DNA of 26,632 nucleotides from assembly GCA_002315385.1 (NCBI GenBank), contig DCHZ01000021.1:1-26632 (forward strand). The letters are read 5' to 3'. The DNA is from Firmicutes bacterium UBA1739. GTDB lineage: Bacteria > Bacillota > Clostridia > Peptostreptococcales > Anaerovoracaceae. A model generated the notes under the pieces. That model was not told the origin of the DNA and ran no database searches. It saw only the letters and a list, made by a program, of their open reading frames with translations. Positions 8,221 through 17,900 of this stretch are shown piece by piece. Numbering within the stretch: the first letter of the stretch is position 1; every line of letters starts with the position of its first letter. The translations under genes and the position numbers were made by a program.

Positions 8221-10311
8221 TTACGCCCTTTTGAACATTTTCTCCATGTCTCCTTCGCTCATCTTAATGATTACAGGTCTTCCGTGAGGACATGAATAGG
8301 GATTTTCGGTTTCCGACAGTGATTTCAGCAACGCTTTTATTTCGGCATCGCTCAGCCTGTCATGAGCTTTAACGGCACTTTTGCAGGATTTCATAATAAT
8401 TCTGTCAATAGTTTTCCTGTCCTTAAAGTCAATATCACGGTCGATGCTTCCGGCATAATCCTCTAAAAACAAAGAGGCTTCGGAAATGTCCATATATGAA
8501 GGGATCCCTCTCACAATAAACTCCTGTCCACCGAAAGGTTCTATTTCAAAACCGCACTTCATCAGGAATCCGATCCATTCCGAATCTTCATTCACTTCCG
8601 AATAAAGAAAATGCTTCACCAGCGGTGTCAGCAGAAGCTGCGATGACTTCTCTTTTTTTTCAAAATCCTTCATGAATTTTTCATAAAAAACCCTTTCATG
8701 TGCCGCATGCTGATCTATCAGATAAAAAGTATCTCTGTCTTTTGCCGCAATATATGTGTCAAAAACCGTACCCAGTACATCTATCGAAGATATGTCAAAA
8801 GCATTTTCTGAGGCTTCGGCACTCACTTCATTGCCTCCCGATACCTCCGTCTCAGTTTTTTTATTTTCATCACTGCTGCCCGTTTCGGTTTTATCAATCA
8901 TAAGAGGCTTTGTATCAGTTATTCTCAATCCGGTTTTTCCGTTATCACATCCGTAAGAGCTTCCTTTCGATCTTTTAATAAATTCTGCTTTAAGGCTTTT
9001 CTCCGGTTCTCCGTTCAAACCTTTGACCGGTCTTTCAGTCGGCCGTTCCCTCAGGCAGTCTTTCCGATCCCCGTTTGCTCTTTCATCAATTATTTCCCGA
9101 TTATCTCCAATTGGCGAGAATTTTTCCGTTCCTTCATTCCGGATTCCGTTTCTTTTGAACTCACTTATTTCTTCCTGAATTCCCTCGGACTTATCGAAAC
9201 TATCAACGGTAAAAATGTTTTTATTTCTCCGGTTTCCGCCATCTGACTCCGAAACAGAGGGATTGCTCTTCAGGATTGTTTTTTTTGAAATATCTCCTAT
9301 GCCTGTTTTAGTATTAAGAGCTTCAAAAACCGTATTTTTTATGAATTCCCTGATTTCCACGGGATCTCCGAAACGTATTTCTTTTTTATTTGGATGAACA
9401 TTTACATCCACCGTGCCGGGATCCACTTCAAGAAATACAAATGCAGAAGGAAATCTCCCCTCGGGGACCTTATCTCCGTATCCCTGAGCAATGGCATTTT
9501 CAATAGTACGATTCATTACCGTTCTGCCGTTTACGAAAAATATCTGATTTCTACGATTATTTTTATTAATCAGAGGATTTGAAATATATCCTTTTACTCT
9601 TATCCCTTTGCTTTCGTTGTCAATTAAAATAAGGCCGGCAGCGGTTTCTTTTCCGTATATTACAAAAATATTCTCAAGAATATCTCCTTTTCCGGATGTG
9701 TTGAATACAGGCTTTCCGTTGTTTATCAGTCTGAATTTAATATCCGGATATGCCAGACTTATTTTAGACATCAGATCTATTATGAGTCCGCTTTCGGTAC
9801 TGTCCTTTTTCAGAAATTTTTCTCTGGCAGGAGTATTATAGAACAAATCAGTTACTATTATAGTTGTTCCGCCGGCGGCACCGACAGGACTTTTCTCTTT
9901 AACTGTACCACCTTCAACCACTATCTTTATTCCGGTATCAGCCTCGGGAATTTTTGTTATCATCTGAGTTCTGGTCACTGCGGCAATACTGGCCAGAGCT
10001 TCACCTCTGAATCCCAGAGTTTCTATGCAAAACAAATCAGAATCCCGAAATATTTTATTGGTTGCATGCCTCAAAAAAGCTGTTTCCACATCTTCTTTGG
10101 GAATCCCGCATCCGTTATCGGTTACTCTGATATAACTCTTTCCGCCGTTACGGATTTCAAGGGTTATTGAATCCGCTCCCGAATCAATGCTGTTTTCCAG
10201 AAGCTCCTTTACAATAGATACAGGTCTTTCCACAACCTCTCCGGCGGCAATTCTGTCCGCAACGCTTCCGGGCAGACTCATTATTTTTTTTCTTTTTATC
10301 AAACTCTTCAT
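8221..10311 (-). CDS. mutL: DNA mismatch repair protein MutL
   Basis: MutL links MutS mismatch recognition to strand incision. The N-terminal GHKL ATPase is complete: KELLENSIDSGAD, DNGCGIP and GFRGEALASI at about residues 36-110, then the transducer domain to about 335. A poorly conserved, charged linker follows (about 335-500). The C-terminal domain has DQHAAHERVFYE (from Asp533), CKSAVKAHD near 643 and CPHGRP (674-679). These are the metal-binding and endonuclease motifs of MutL proteins from bacteria lacking MutH, so this MutL should nick DNA itself. GGAG is placed 7 nt before the ATG. Length (696 aa) is normal. It lies 101 nt after mutS. Confidence 0.97.
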   Translation of the reverse strand: MKSLIKRKKIMSLPGSVADRIAAGEVVERPVSIVKELLENSIDSGADSITLEIRNGGKSYIRVTDNGCGIPKEDVETAFLRHATNKIFRDSDLFCIETLGFRGEALASIAAVTRTQMITKIPEADTGIKIVVEGGTVKEKSPVGAAGGTTIIVTDLFYNTPAREKFLKKDSTESGLIIDLMSKISLAYPDIKFRLINNGKPVFNTSGKGDILENIFVIYGKETAAGLILIDNESKGIRVKGYISNPLINKNNRRNQIFFVNGRTVMNRTIENAIAQGYGDKVPEGRFPSAFVFLEVDPGTVDVNVHPNKKEIRFGDPVEIREFIKNTVFEALNTKTGIGDISKKTILKSNPSVSESDGGNRRNKNIFTVDSFDKSEGIQEEISEFKRNGIRNEGTEKFSPIGDNREIIDERANGDRKDCLRERPTERPVKGLNGEPEKSLKAEFIKRSKGSSYGCDNGKTGLRITDTKPLMIDKTETGSSDENKKTETEVSGGNEVSAEASENAFDISSIDVLGTVFDTYIAAKDRDTFYLIDQHAAHERVFYEKFMKDFEKKEKSSQLLLTPLVKHFLYSEVNEDSEWIGFLMKCGFEIEPFGGQEFIVRGIPSYMDISEASLFLEDYAGSIDRDIDFKDRKTIDRIIMKSCKSAVKAHDRLSDAEIKALLKSLSETENPYSCPHGRPVIIKMSEGDMEKMFKRA

Positions 10312-10347
10312 TTCATTTCTCCGAAAAATAGTCTTTTTGCTGCAGAC

Positions 10348-10371
10348 GGTATATGCTCACGCATATGCACC
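10348..10371 (-). other. Hairpin in the mutS-mutL gap
   Basis: On the minus strand ATATGC pairs with GCATAT across a GTGA tetraloop (GNRA type), extended by GGT/ACC past a 2-nt bulge. No T run follows, so it is not a standard terminator. It may affect mRNA processing or stability between mutS and mutL; this is inference only. Confidence 0.35.
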
Positions 10372-10412
10372 GCAAAATAGAATCAGAAGATGAATGCCGG
10401 ATATAATCATAA

Positions 10413-13058
10413 TTATTTTACGGCATCCTTCAGTTTTTCGAGAATCACAATTGCCTGAGAAGGCGTAATGTTCATCAGATCAAGATTTCTTATTTCCTCC
10501 ACTACAGGATTGGGGGCAAATCCGAAAAAGCTCAGCTGATTGTCGCTGATTTCATTTTTTTTACTGCGGATTTTCTTTGCCGGCACAGCATATGAATTCT
10601 CACCGTCAGCATCCGAACTTTCCGAAAAACCGGTGCTGCTGTCGCTTTCCAGTTCATTCAGCTTGATTTCCGCTGCTTCCAGCAGATTCTCCGGAACTCC
10701 GGCAATTCTTGCCACGTGAATTCCATAGCTTCTGCTGGCGCTGCCTTCCACAATTTTATGCAGAAAAACCACTTTACCGTTTTCTTCCCGCACATCAACA
10801 TTCAGATTCTTTACTCCTTCGGTTATTCCCTCCATAGCGGTAAGCTCATGATAATGTGTGGCAAACAAGGTGCGTATTCGCCTCTTTTCACACAGGTATT
10901 CTATCACCGCCCAGGCAATGGAAAGTCCGTCATATGTACTCGTTCCCCGTCCTATTTCATCCAGAATTATAAGGCTGCGTTCCGTAGCCGTGTTTAGTAT
11001 ATACGCCAGTTCACTCATTTCCACAAAAAATGTACTCTGACCCTGAGAAAGATTATCGGAGGCGCCTATTCTTGTATAAATTCTGTCCGCCACACCGATT
11101 ACCGCTTTTTCACAGGGGACAAAGCAGCCCGCCTGAGCCATCAGCACAATGAGGGCATTCTGACGCATATATGTCGATTTTCCCGCCATATTCGGTCCGG
11201 TGATAAGAAGCATACTGTTTTTATCGCGGTCTATATAAAGATCATTTGATACAAATACACCGTCTCTTATGCTTTGCTCTATAACCGGATGCCTTCCGTG
11301 TTCTATTCTTATTACATCCCCGTCATTTATTTCCGGTTTCACGTATCCGAACCGGGCACTTGCTTCCGCAAAAGAAGTAAGTACATCCAGTGCTGCCAGT
11401 GCTGCGGCCGTCCGCTGAATTTCAGATAAATACTCCTGTATTTTCTGCCTGATTTCAACAAATAAATCATATTCCAGCTTATTTATCTTTGTCTCGGCAT
11501 TCAGTACAGTGGCTTCAATCTCCTTGAGCTCCGGTGTGACAAACCTTTCACAGTTTGCAAGAGTCTGCTTTCTGATATAGTTTTCCGGAATAAGGTCATA
11601 ATATGACTTAGTCACCTCAAGGTAATATCCGAAAACCTTGTTGAAGCCCACTTTGAGATTTTTAATACCGGTTCTTTCTCTTTCCTTACTTTCAAGGGAA
11701 GCTATCCATTCACGTCCGCCTGAAATCGAAGCCTTAAGCTCATCAAGCTCTTTTGAAAAACCGTCTTTTATCAGATCGCCTTCCTTAATTGTAAGCGGTA
11801 CGTCTTCTCTGATAGAAGCTTCTATCAGACTGCTTATTTCATCCAGCTCATCAATTTCTTCATAGAGTTCCTTCAGCAGAGCCGAATCTGCTCCCGCAAG
11901 CTCATTTTTTACAGCCGGTATTGCCTGAGTGGATTTTTTCAATGCAATCAGATCTCTTGCATTTGCATTTCCGCAGGCGACTCTTCCCGAAAGGCGCTCC
12001 AGATCGTAAATTTCTTTTAAATACTCCCGGATATCGTTTCTCATCAGATAGTTTTCAAATATTACTTCAACTGCATCGAGGCGTTTGATTATCTCATCAG
12101 ATTTGTTCAGCGGTTCCCTGAGCCACTGCTTAAGCTTTCTGCTTCCCATGGCGGTTCCTGTTTTATCAATAACTCCCAGAAGAGAACCCTTTACCTTATT
12201 GTCAAATAAGGTTTCTGTCAGTTCAAGATTTTTCAGTGCTGATTTATCCAGCGACATGTGACTTCCGGAATCCGGTATCGTTAATTTCAGCAAATGAGTC
12301 AGTGAATGCTTCTGGGTTTCGTATAAATACTGAAGCAGCGCACCGACAGCCTTTGTCGCATGTTCTTTTCCCTCAAGCCCTATTCCTTTCAGTCCGGAAA
12401 CTCCGAACTGCCTTTCCACTGTCTCCACACACGGTTTCATATCGAAATAATGGTCATTAATATTTTCAAAAAAACCGTCACAGGATTCTTTCAGACTCTT
12501 TACAAGCCCGAAGCCTCCCGCATAATCGTTATACAGGACTTCCTTTGCTTTAATCTTCGCCAGCTCATTGGTCAGCGAATCGTCAATGGCCGCACCCGCA
12601 TACTCTCCGCAGGAAATTTCTCCCGTAGACAAATCGCAGAACGAAATACCTCCGCCCTCCTCGTCCACGAAAATACACGAAAGATAATTGTTTTCTTTTT
12701 CCGACAGCATCGTCCCGCTTGTTACAGTTCCGGGAGTTACCACTCTGACCACTTCACGCTTTACAATTCCTTTTGCAGTGGCCGGATCTTCCATCTGTTC
12801 ACAAATGGCTACTTTATATCCCTTCGAGACAAGCTTCGCAATATAAGTATCCACCGCATGATGCGGAACTCCGCACATCGGAGCCCGCTCCTCCATGCCG
12901 CAGTTTTTTCCGGTCAGAGTAACTTCCATTTCCCTTGAAGCTGTAATTGCATCCTCGAAAAACATCTCATAAAAATCGCCCAATCTGTAGAACAGTATAC
13001 AATCACTGTATTTTTCCTTGGTTTCGAGATAATGCTGCATCATCGGTGTGTATCCCAT
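10413..13058 (-). CDS. mutS: DNA mismatch repair protein MutS
   Basis: MutS recognises mismatches and small loops and passes the signal to MutL. The N-terminal GDFYEMF contains the Phe29-x-Glu31 wedge that stacks against the mispaired base. Connector, lever and clamp domains follow (about 120-560). The ATPase has Walker A GPNMAGKS (621-628), STFFVEMSE, Walker B LIILDEIGRGTSTYDG (from about 696) and FATHYHELT. The last ~80 residues form the usual variable tail and a helical dimerisation end. Length (881 aa) is typical of MutS1. The ATG immediately follows the TAA of miaB, with GGGAGAGG inside the end of miaB serving as ribosome site. The two are therefore cotranscribed and probably coupled. 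Confidence 0.98.
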   Translation of the reverse strand: MGYTPMMQHYLETKEKYSDCILFYRLGDFYEMFFEDAITASREMEVTLTGKNCGMEERAPMCGVPHHAVDTYIAKLVSKGYKVAICEQMEDPATAKGIVKREVVRVVTPGTVTSGTMLSEKENNYLSCIFVDEEGGGISFCDLSTGEISCGEYAGAAIDDSLTNELAKIKAKEVLYNDYAGGFGLVKSLKESCDGFFENINDHYFDMKPCVETVERQFGVSGLKGIGLEGKEHATKAVGALLQYLYETQKHSLTHLLKLTIPDSGSHMSLDKSALKNLELTETLFDNKVKGSLLGVIDKTGTAMGSRKLKQWLREPLNKSDEIIKRLDAVEVIFENYLMRNDIREYLKEIYDLERLSGRVACGNANARDLIALKKSTQAIPAVKNELAGADSALLKELYEEIDELDEISSLIEASIREDVPLTIKEGDLIKDGFSKELDELKASISGGREWIASLESKERERTGIKNLKVGFNKVFGYYLEVTKSYYDLIPENYIRKQTLANCERFVTPELKEIEATVLNAETKINKLEYDLFVEIRQKIQEYLSEIQRTAAALAALDVLTSFAEASARFGYVKPEINDGDVIRIEHGRHPVIEQSIRDGVFVSNDLYIDRDKNSMLLITGPNMAGKSTYMRQNALIVLMAQAGCFVPCEKAVIGVADRIYTRIGASDNLSQGQSTFFVEMSELAYILNTATERSLIILDEIGRGTSTYDGLSIAWAVIEYLCEKRRIRTLFATHYHELTAMEGITEGVKNLNVDVREENGKVVFLHKIVEGSASRSYGIHVARIAGVPENLLEAAEIKLNELESDSSTGFSESSDADGENSYAVPAKKIRSKKNEISDNQLSFFGFAPNPVVEEIRNLDLMNITPSQAIVILEKLKDAVK

Positions 13059-14384
13059 TTATAAAACCTCTCCCACTAAGCTGTAGGTCTTTCCTTCCGT
13101 AATTCTTACATCAACAATTTTCCCAATCATCTCCCTGTTTCCGTAAAAATTGACAATTTTCATTGATTCTGTTCTGCCGGTCAGGGTTCTGCTGTTCTTT
13201 TTACTGCTTCCTTCCACCAGTACCTTCTCTATCCTGCCTTCATAAGCCTTATTATTCTCAGCCATTCCCGAATCCAGTATTTCTCTCATGCGGTTAAACC
13301 TCTCATGTTTAATCTCTTCCGAAATCTGGTCTTCATATTCGGCAGCCGGTGTTCCTTTTCTGACAGAATATAAAAAAGTAAAGGCCGAATCATATTTTAC
13401 TGTTTCGAGCAGAGACAGGGTCTCCTGAAAATCCTCCTCGCTTTCTCCCGGGAAGCCCACAATAATATCAGTAGTAACGGCAATATTCCCGCCGGTTGCA
13501 TTTCTCAGCTTTTCTATCAGAAGAAGATAATCCTCTCTCGTATATCTTCGATTCATGCGTTTCAGTATTCTGCTGCTTCCCGCCTGAACCGGAAGATGAA
13601 TATGTTTTGCCAGTTTTTCACAATCCCTGTAAGCCATGATTAATTTATCCGACAGATCCTTCGGATGTGATGTCATAAATCTTATTCTTTCGATTCCATC
13701 TATTTCGTTTACCGCATATATCAGATCCGCAAAATCCACATCAAATCCGTCGGCTATTCCGTAGGAATTTACGTTCTGCCCCAGCAGAGTTACTTCTTTT
13801 ACACCGGATTCCGCCAGTCCGCTTATTTCTCTTAATATATCTTCAGGCCTTCTGCTTCTCTCCCGACCTCTCGTATACGGAACTATGCAGTACGTACAGA
13901 AATTATTGCACCCATAGGTAATATTTACAAAAGCTTTGAAGTCATATTTTCTTTTAGACGGAAGCCCCTCAACGACTCCCCGATGCTCATCCCATACATC
14001 AATGAGCTTCTGTCTTTCGTTTACAACCCGGTTTATCATTTCCGGAAGCATATGAATATTGTGCGTTCCGAACACAAGATCCACCCAGCCGTACTTTGTT
14101 TTAATAGCGTCAATAATGTGCTGCTGCTGCATCATACAACCGCATACAGCGACAATAAGATCTCTGCTGCTCATTCTTAACCTTTTCAGCTGTCCGAGAC
14201 TTCCGAAAAATCTTTTGTCCGCATTTTCCCGAATACTGCATGTATTAATAATAATAATATCCGCTTCGGCACGTTTTTCCGTTTCCGAATAGCCCATTCT
14301 CTCCAGCATTCCCGCCATTATCTCTGAATCATGTTCATTCATCTGGCAGCCGAATGTCATAATATAATAATGTTTATTTCCCAA
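13059..14384 (-). CDS. miaB: tRNA-i6A37 methylthiotransferase MiaB
   Basis: MiaB is a radical-SAM enzyme with two [4Fe-4S] clusters that adds a methylthio group to i6A37 of tRNA, completing the modification begun by MiaA. The N-terminal domain has MTFGCQMNEHDSE, NTCSIRENA and VCGCMMQQQ, supplying the auxiliary-cluster cysteines. The radical-SAM motif CNNFCTYC follows in GCNNFCTYCIVPYTRGRERS, and a TRAM domain ends the protein. I place the start at the TTG at 14384 because GGAGGG lies 8 nt upstream. The alternative TTG at 14405 falls almost at the transcription start predicted from the promoter and would have almost no leader. It is the first gene of the operon. Confidence 0.95.
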   Translation of the reverse strand: MGNKHYYIMTFGCQMNEHDSEIMAGMLERMGYSETEKRAEADIIIINTCSIRENADKRFFGSLGQLKRLRMSSRDLIVAVCGCMMQQQHIIDAIKTKYGWVDLVFGTHNIHMLPEMINRVVNERQKLIDVWDEHRGVVEGLPSKRKYDFKAFVNITYGCNNFCTYCIVPYTRGRERSRRPEDILREISGLAESGVKEVTLLGQNVNSYGIADGFDVDFADLIYAVNEIDGIERIRFMTSHPKDLSDKLIMAYRDCEKLAKHIHLPVQAGSSRILKRMNRRYTREDYLLLIEKLRNATGGNIAVTTDIIVGFPGESEEDFQETLSLLETVKYDSAFTFLYSVRKGTPAAEYEDQISEEIKHERFNRMREILDSGMAENNKAYEGRIEKVLVEGSSKKNSRTLTGRTESMKIVNFYGNREMIGKIVDVRITEGKTYSLVGEVL

Positions 14385-14416
14385 CGACAGTCCCTCCGAA
14401 TTCAATTATTCCTTAA

Positions 14417-14445
14417 ATTTTATCACATACCGAAAAAAATGACAA
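14417..14445 (-). promoter_or_regulatory. Promoter of the miaB-mutS-mutL-miaA operon
   Basis: On the minus strand TTGTCA (14440-14445) and TAAAAT (14417-14422) are separated by exactly 17 nt. Each box has five of six consensus bases. The predicted start point near 14410 leaves a short leader that holds the GGAGGG site of miaB. The -35 box abuts the T run of the preceding terminator. Confidence 0.8.
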
Positions 14446-14473
14446 TAAAAAAGCAGATGCCTTAAGCACCTGC
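14446..14473 (-). terminator. Intrinsic terminator of the acyl carrier protein gene
   Basis: GCAGGTGC and GCATCTGC form an 8-bp stem with one G-U pair and a 5-nt loop (14453-14473). On the minus strand it is followed by TTTTTTAT. It lies 16 nt after the stop codon at 14489. Confidence 0.85.
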
Positions 14474-14488
14474 TCCTGTAATTCCATA

Positions 14489-14710
14489 CTACTGCTTTTC
14501 AATCATATTGATAAAAGACTGAACCGTGGAAACCTCGGAAAGATCTTCCTCTTCAAGAATAATTCCGAACTCATCCTCAAGGTACATTGCTATGTCTACT
14601 ATATCAAGAGAGGTCAGCTGCAAATCATCAAAAAGATGTGCATCCGGAGTAATACTGTCTCTGTCTATCTGAAAATTTGATACCATATAATCTTTAATCT
14701 GTTCAATCAT
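14489..14710 (-). CDS. acpP: Acyl carrier protein
   Basis: This 73-aa acidic protein is a standard carrier protein. Helix-2 begins at LQLTSLDIVDIAMYLEDEF, and Ser34 is the expected attachment site for 4'-phosphopantetheine. The usual DSL is TSL here, a common variation. It would carry acyl chains in fatty acid synthesis or a specialised pathway. It is a single-gene unit: AAGGAG lies 8-9 nt before the ATG, with a dedicated promoter and terminator. No fab or polyketide genes are adjacent, so I cannot tell whether it is the housekeeping carrier. The symbol is given by family and is not certain. Confidence 0.9.
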   Translation of the reverse strand: MIEQIKDYMVSNFQIDRDSITPDAHLFDDLQLTSLDIVDIAMYLEDEFGIILEEEDLSEVSTVQSFINMIEKQ

Positions 14711-14747
14711 ATTAAGCTCTCCTTCTGTTCATATGTAGCTAAATGTC

Positions 14748-14775
14748 ATTATACAGCATCTAAATTTTTTATCAA
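14748..14775 (-). promoter_or_regulatory. Promoter of the acyl carrier protein gene
   Basis: On the minus strand TTGATA (14770-14775) and a perfect TATAAT (14748-14753) are 16 nt apart. The predicted leader is about 30 nt and contains the AAGGAG ribosome site. The sequence upstream is very A/T-rich, which may act as an UP-like element. Confidence 0.75.
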
Positions 14776-14929
14776 GAAAAAAAGCAAAAAATTATTTTTT
14801 TATATAGTTTCCCTGTTACTGTTCACAAAATATCTAATACATATTCACTTTGCACACTTTAAGCTCATGGCTCGCTGCCGCTTAGTCTGATTATGCGTGC
14901 GTGCCTTACAAAAGAATACAGTCCACATA
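14776..14929. other. Intergenic region after the 1471-aa gene
   Basis: This stretch follows the stop of the 1471-aa gene. It has an unusually G/C-rich block (about 14870-14905) in an A/T-rich setting. It can form weak stems (AAGC/GCTT with GGC/GCC inside), but no clear stem plus T run. I see no gene and no convincing terminator for the pilus cluster here. Confidence 0.45.
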
Positions 14930-17900
14930 TTAATAGGTCTTATGGACCCGCCAGTATGAATCTGTATCGTCAATAATAATGGTTGCTTCATCGGTTTTCG
15001 AAGCTCCGCCCGAATAATATGCCGTGAAAACAAAGGTGACCTGAGCCGGTTTCAGTACTCCCCATTTTCCTTTTATTGCACTGTTCCACAGTTCCCCTGA
15101 ATATACCTTATTCCCTTCTGAATCCTTTTTGCCGCTGTTTTTTAAATCCACGGCAAATGAAGTTCCTTTTATTGCAGCAGTCACTCTGACAGGTTCTCCG
15201 CTTACCGCAGAACGCAATATAAATCTTTCTTCGCTCCAGAAAACATTTTTCCCTCTCTTTCTTGGTTTTGTCAAAAGACAGTATCGACTGAAAGAGGAGT
15301 CCGTATTATACTCGTTTAGAAACAGGGTTTTATTATATTTCTTTCTGTTTTCTTCCCATTTCTCCGTATGATTAACCGCCCCCGATATCCTGTAATCAGA
15401 TACGATGGTGAAGACACTCTCTTTTGCGGATGTTCCGGTTCCGTCACTTACTTTTGAGATTACTCTGTATTTTCCCGCCTTTGCCGAATCCGATATCTTT
15501 ACCGTCACAGCCGGATAGTTACCATTTGCATCCGCATTAATACCTGTATCATTGCTTTCTTTAATCAGTACTTCATCACAGTATATTTTTGTATTCAAAG
15601 AAAGAGTGTCTTTATCCTCATCATCGCAGAATATTTTTACCGACAGGCTTTCCTTTTCCTTCGGCGCGGCCGGAACTGTAGAAATAGTTTTTATCAGCGG
15701 CACTGACGCTGTTCCCCGGATATAAAAAACCATTTCGGCAATATTGGACTTTTTGTCATAGCTTTCATTTCCGGTGCTGTCATACTGCCAATGAACGACC
15801 TTATACATTCCGTCCTGATAAAAAACGGTAACCGGTTCGGATAATTCTTCATTTCTGATGTTTTTTACAATATTAAAATTTTCATCGGTAATACAGTTTA
15901 CATCGGGATTTTCTCCGTCATTATAAGGATAATGGTAATACAGATAACATGATTTTTTTGAAGGATCGTTTTCATAATCGCTGTATATTCCCGCAATCTT
16001 CACAGTCTGACCTTTTTTAAAAAACCTCTTTTCCTCTTTATTATCCGAAGCATTCCCGATAGCCTTGACAAAACTGTTCAGACAGGCGGCGGCTTTTTCT
16101 CCGCCTCCGGTGTCAAAAATACTCACGCCCTCCTGTCCTGCAAGAATACTCAATGCAGAGTTTTCAATACTTCCCTCACTTCCGTTAAAAAAGCTGTCAT
16201 CTGTGAATATAAAAACCGCTTTGGGGTTAATACTTTTTGATAAATATTTTCGATATTTTTCCGTAATCACGGTTTCCGCATCACGATTGATTGCGGCAAA
16301 TGAGTTTTTGCTGCCTTTTATTCCGTTTTGAGCCGGATCCCCTACGGTAAACTGAGTGACCACGCAATCCTCCGACATCATTCCGTATTCAACATCGCTT
16401 CCCATATTGAAAAAGCCGTTATCCGTTCCTCTTGAGGCAGTCACACTGCCGGCCTCCGTATCGAAAACAAAAGAGTAAGCTTTTGAATAATTGTTTCCCG
16501 TACCAAGATTATATACATACCAGTACTCCGCTCCGGTTACCATATAGGCTTTACCGTCTCTGCTGAACATATAAAGAATCCTGTCATCGGTCTTATAATC
16601 AGATGAAGATGTAAGCTTTGCTGATGCCTCACCGTATCCCCACAGACTCTCGCATTTTATTTTAGTAATATATTTTGTGCTTCCGCTGTTTGTCGTGGAA
16701 GTGTAATTTTTAATAAAAACAGCGTGACTGAATTTTCCGTTTTCATCCTTTGATACATAATAATCATTTCCGCAGGAATCTGAGTATACAGAAATGACCG
16801 GTTTATTCTGATTATCATATAAGTGAACATATCGTGCCTTACCGTCTCTTCTCTGTACCACCGCCATATTTCCGAAAATATCAAATTCAGCCAGATCATA
16901 TTCGGAACTGCTGCCTTCAACAGTCTCATATTCGACAGTTTCATTCGCCGGATTAAAATAACCTCTTCTCAGCACAGTACCGTTATTTACGGCAAAATTT
17001 ATTATGCCTGAAACGATCTCCGCACTGCCGCATACGGTAGCTCCGCTGATTACAGAAACATTACCGGTTCCCAGGTCAGCTCTGATTATCCCTTTATCTG
17101 AAAAAGAATAAACAATGCTGTTTCTGATAAAAATACTTCCTCTGATATCGGCAGAAATGCTTCCCACCGTGGTTCCGTCTGTTTTATCGAAAACAAGAGT
17201 CTTATCTCCGTTTGAAATATACAGATTTTTTTCACGGTCATCCTGAGACAGTTCAAAGCTTTTCATGAGATCAATCTGATTACTGCCGAAAGCTCTGCTC
17301 CACAGCAGTTCCCCTCCGGAAACAGAATAAGCATTAATACTGTACGGTTCCGCCGGCATCGGTTCGTTTTTATATACACCTCCCGCCGGAGTTCCGAAAT
17401 CCGCCCCTATTTTATACATCCTGCTGCTGTCTGCCGTAAAATTTTTATCTTCAAATGGTGTCCACTGAGCATAATAATTAAACGGAGTTTCGATTTTAGA
17501 AACTTTGGAAACGGTACTTCCATCCTTTGAACAGTTGCCTGTTACATGCAATTCAGTTTCGACATCAATTCCTTTTTCTCCCAGTTTTATTTTCGCATTC
17601 TTAATAAACTCTTCGGCATCTGCTCTTTTATTATCAGACGCAATAACCATAATTTCCGCCTTCTGCTCTTCTTTTGCCGAAAGTGTGACAAAAGGCGCAA
17701 TATTTATTATTTCGGTTTCGGCTTCGGCAGCTGCTGATTTATAATCCTCCTCACTCAGATACTCCTTCAGAGTCTGCTCCTCAGGAATGATGTCTTTGAT
17801 TTCAAGCTTTAGTCTGACTTTTCCTACTCCGCTGCATCCGGCAATTACAGATTTTCCCGTGCCCAGAGAATTGTCTCTGAAAACAATTTCTCTGCCCGGA

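Noticed and set aside
7203..8234. A 343-codon plus-strand open frame opposite miaA
   Set aside because: It covers miaA almost completely, has no ribosome site and no domain, and is Phe/Ser/His-rich as expected from the complement of a coding frame. miaA on the other strand is unmistakable.
12360..12938. A 192-codon plus-strand frame inside mutS
   Set aside because: It lies antisense within the highly conserved mutS gene and shows no protein features of its own.
14845..15033. A 62-codon minus-strand frame overlapping the end of the 1471-aa gene
   Set aside because: It is in another frame over most of its length, without a ribosome site; it has a composition unlike real proteins nearby.
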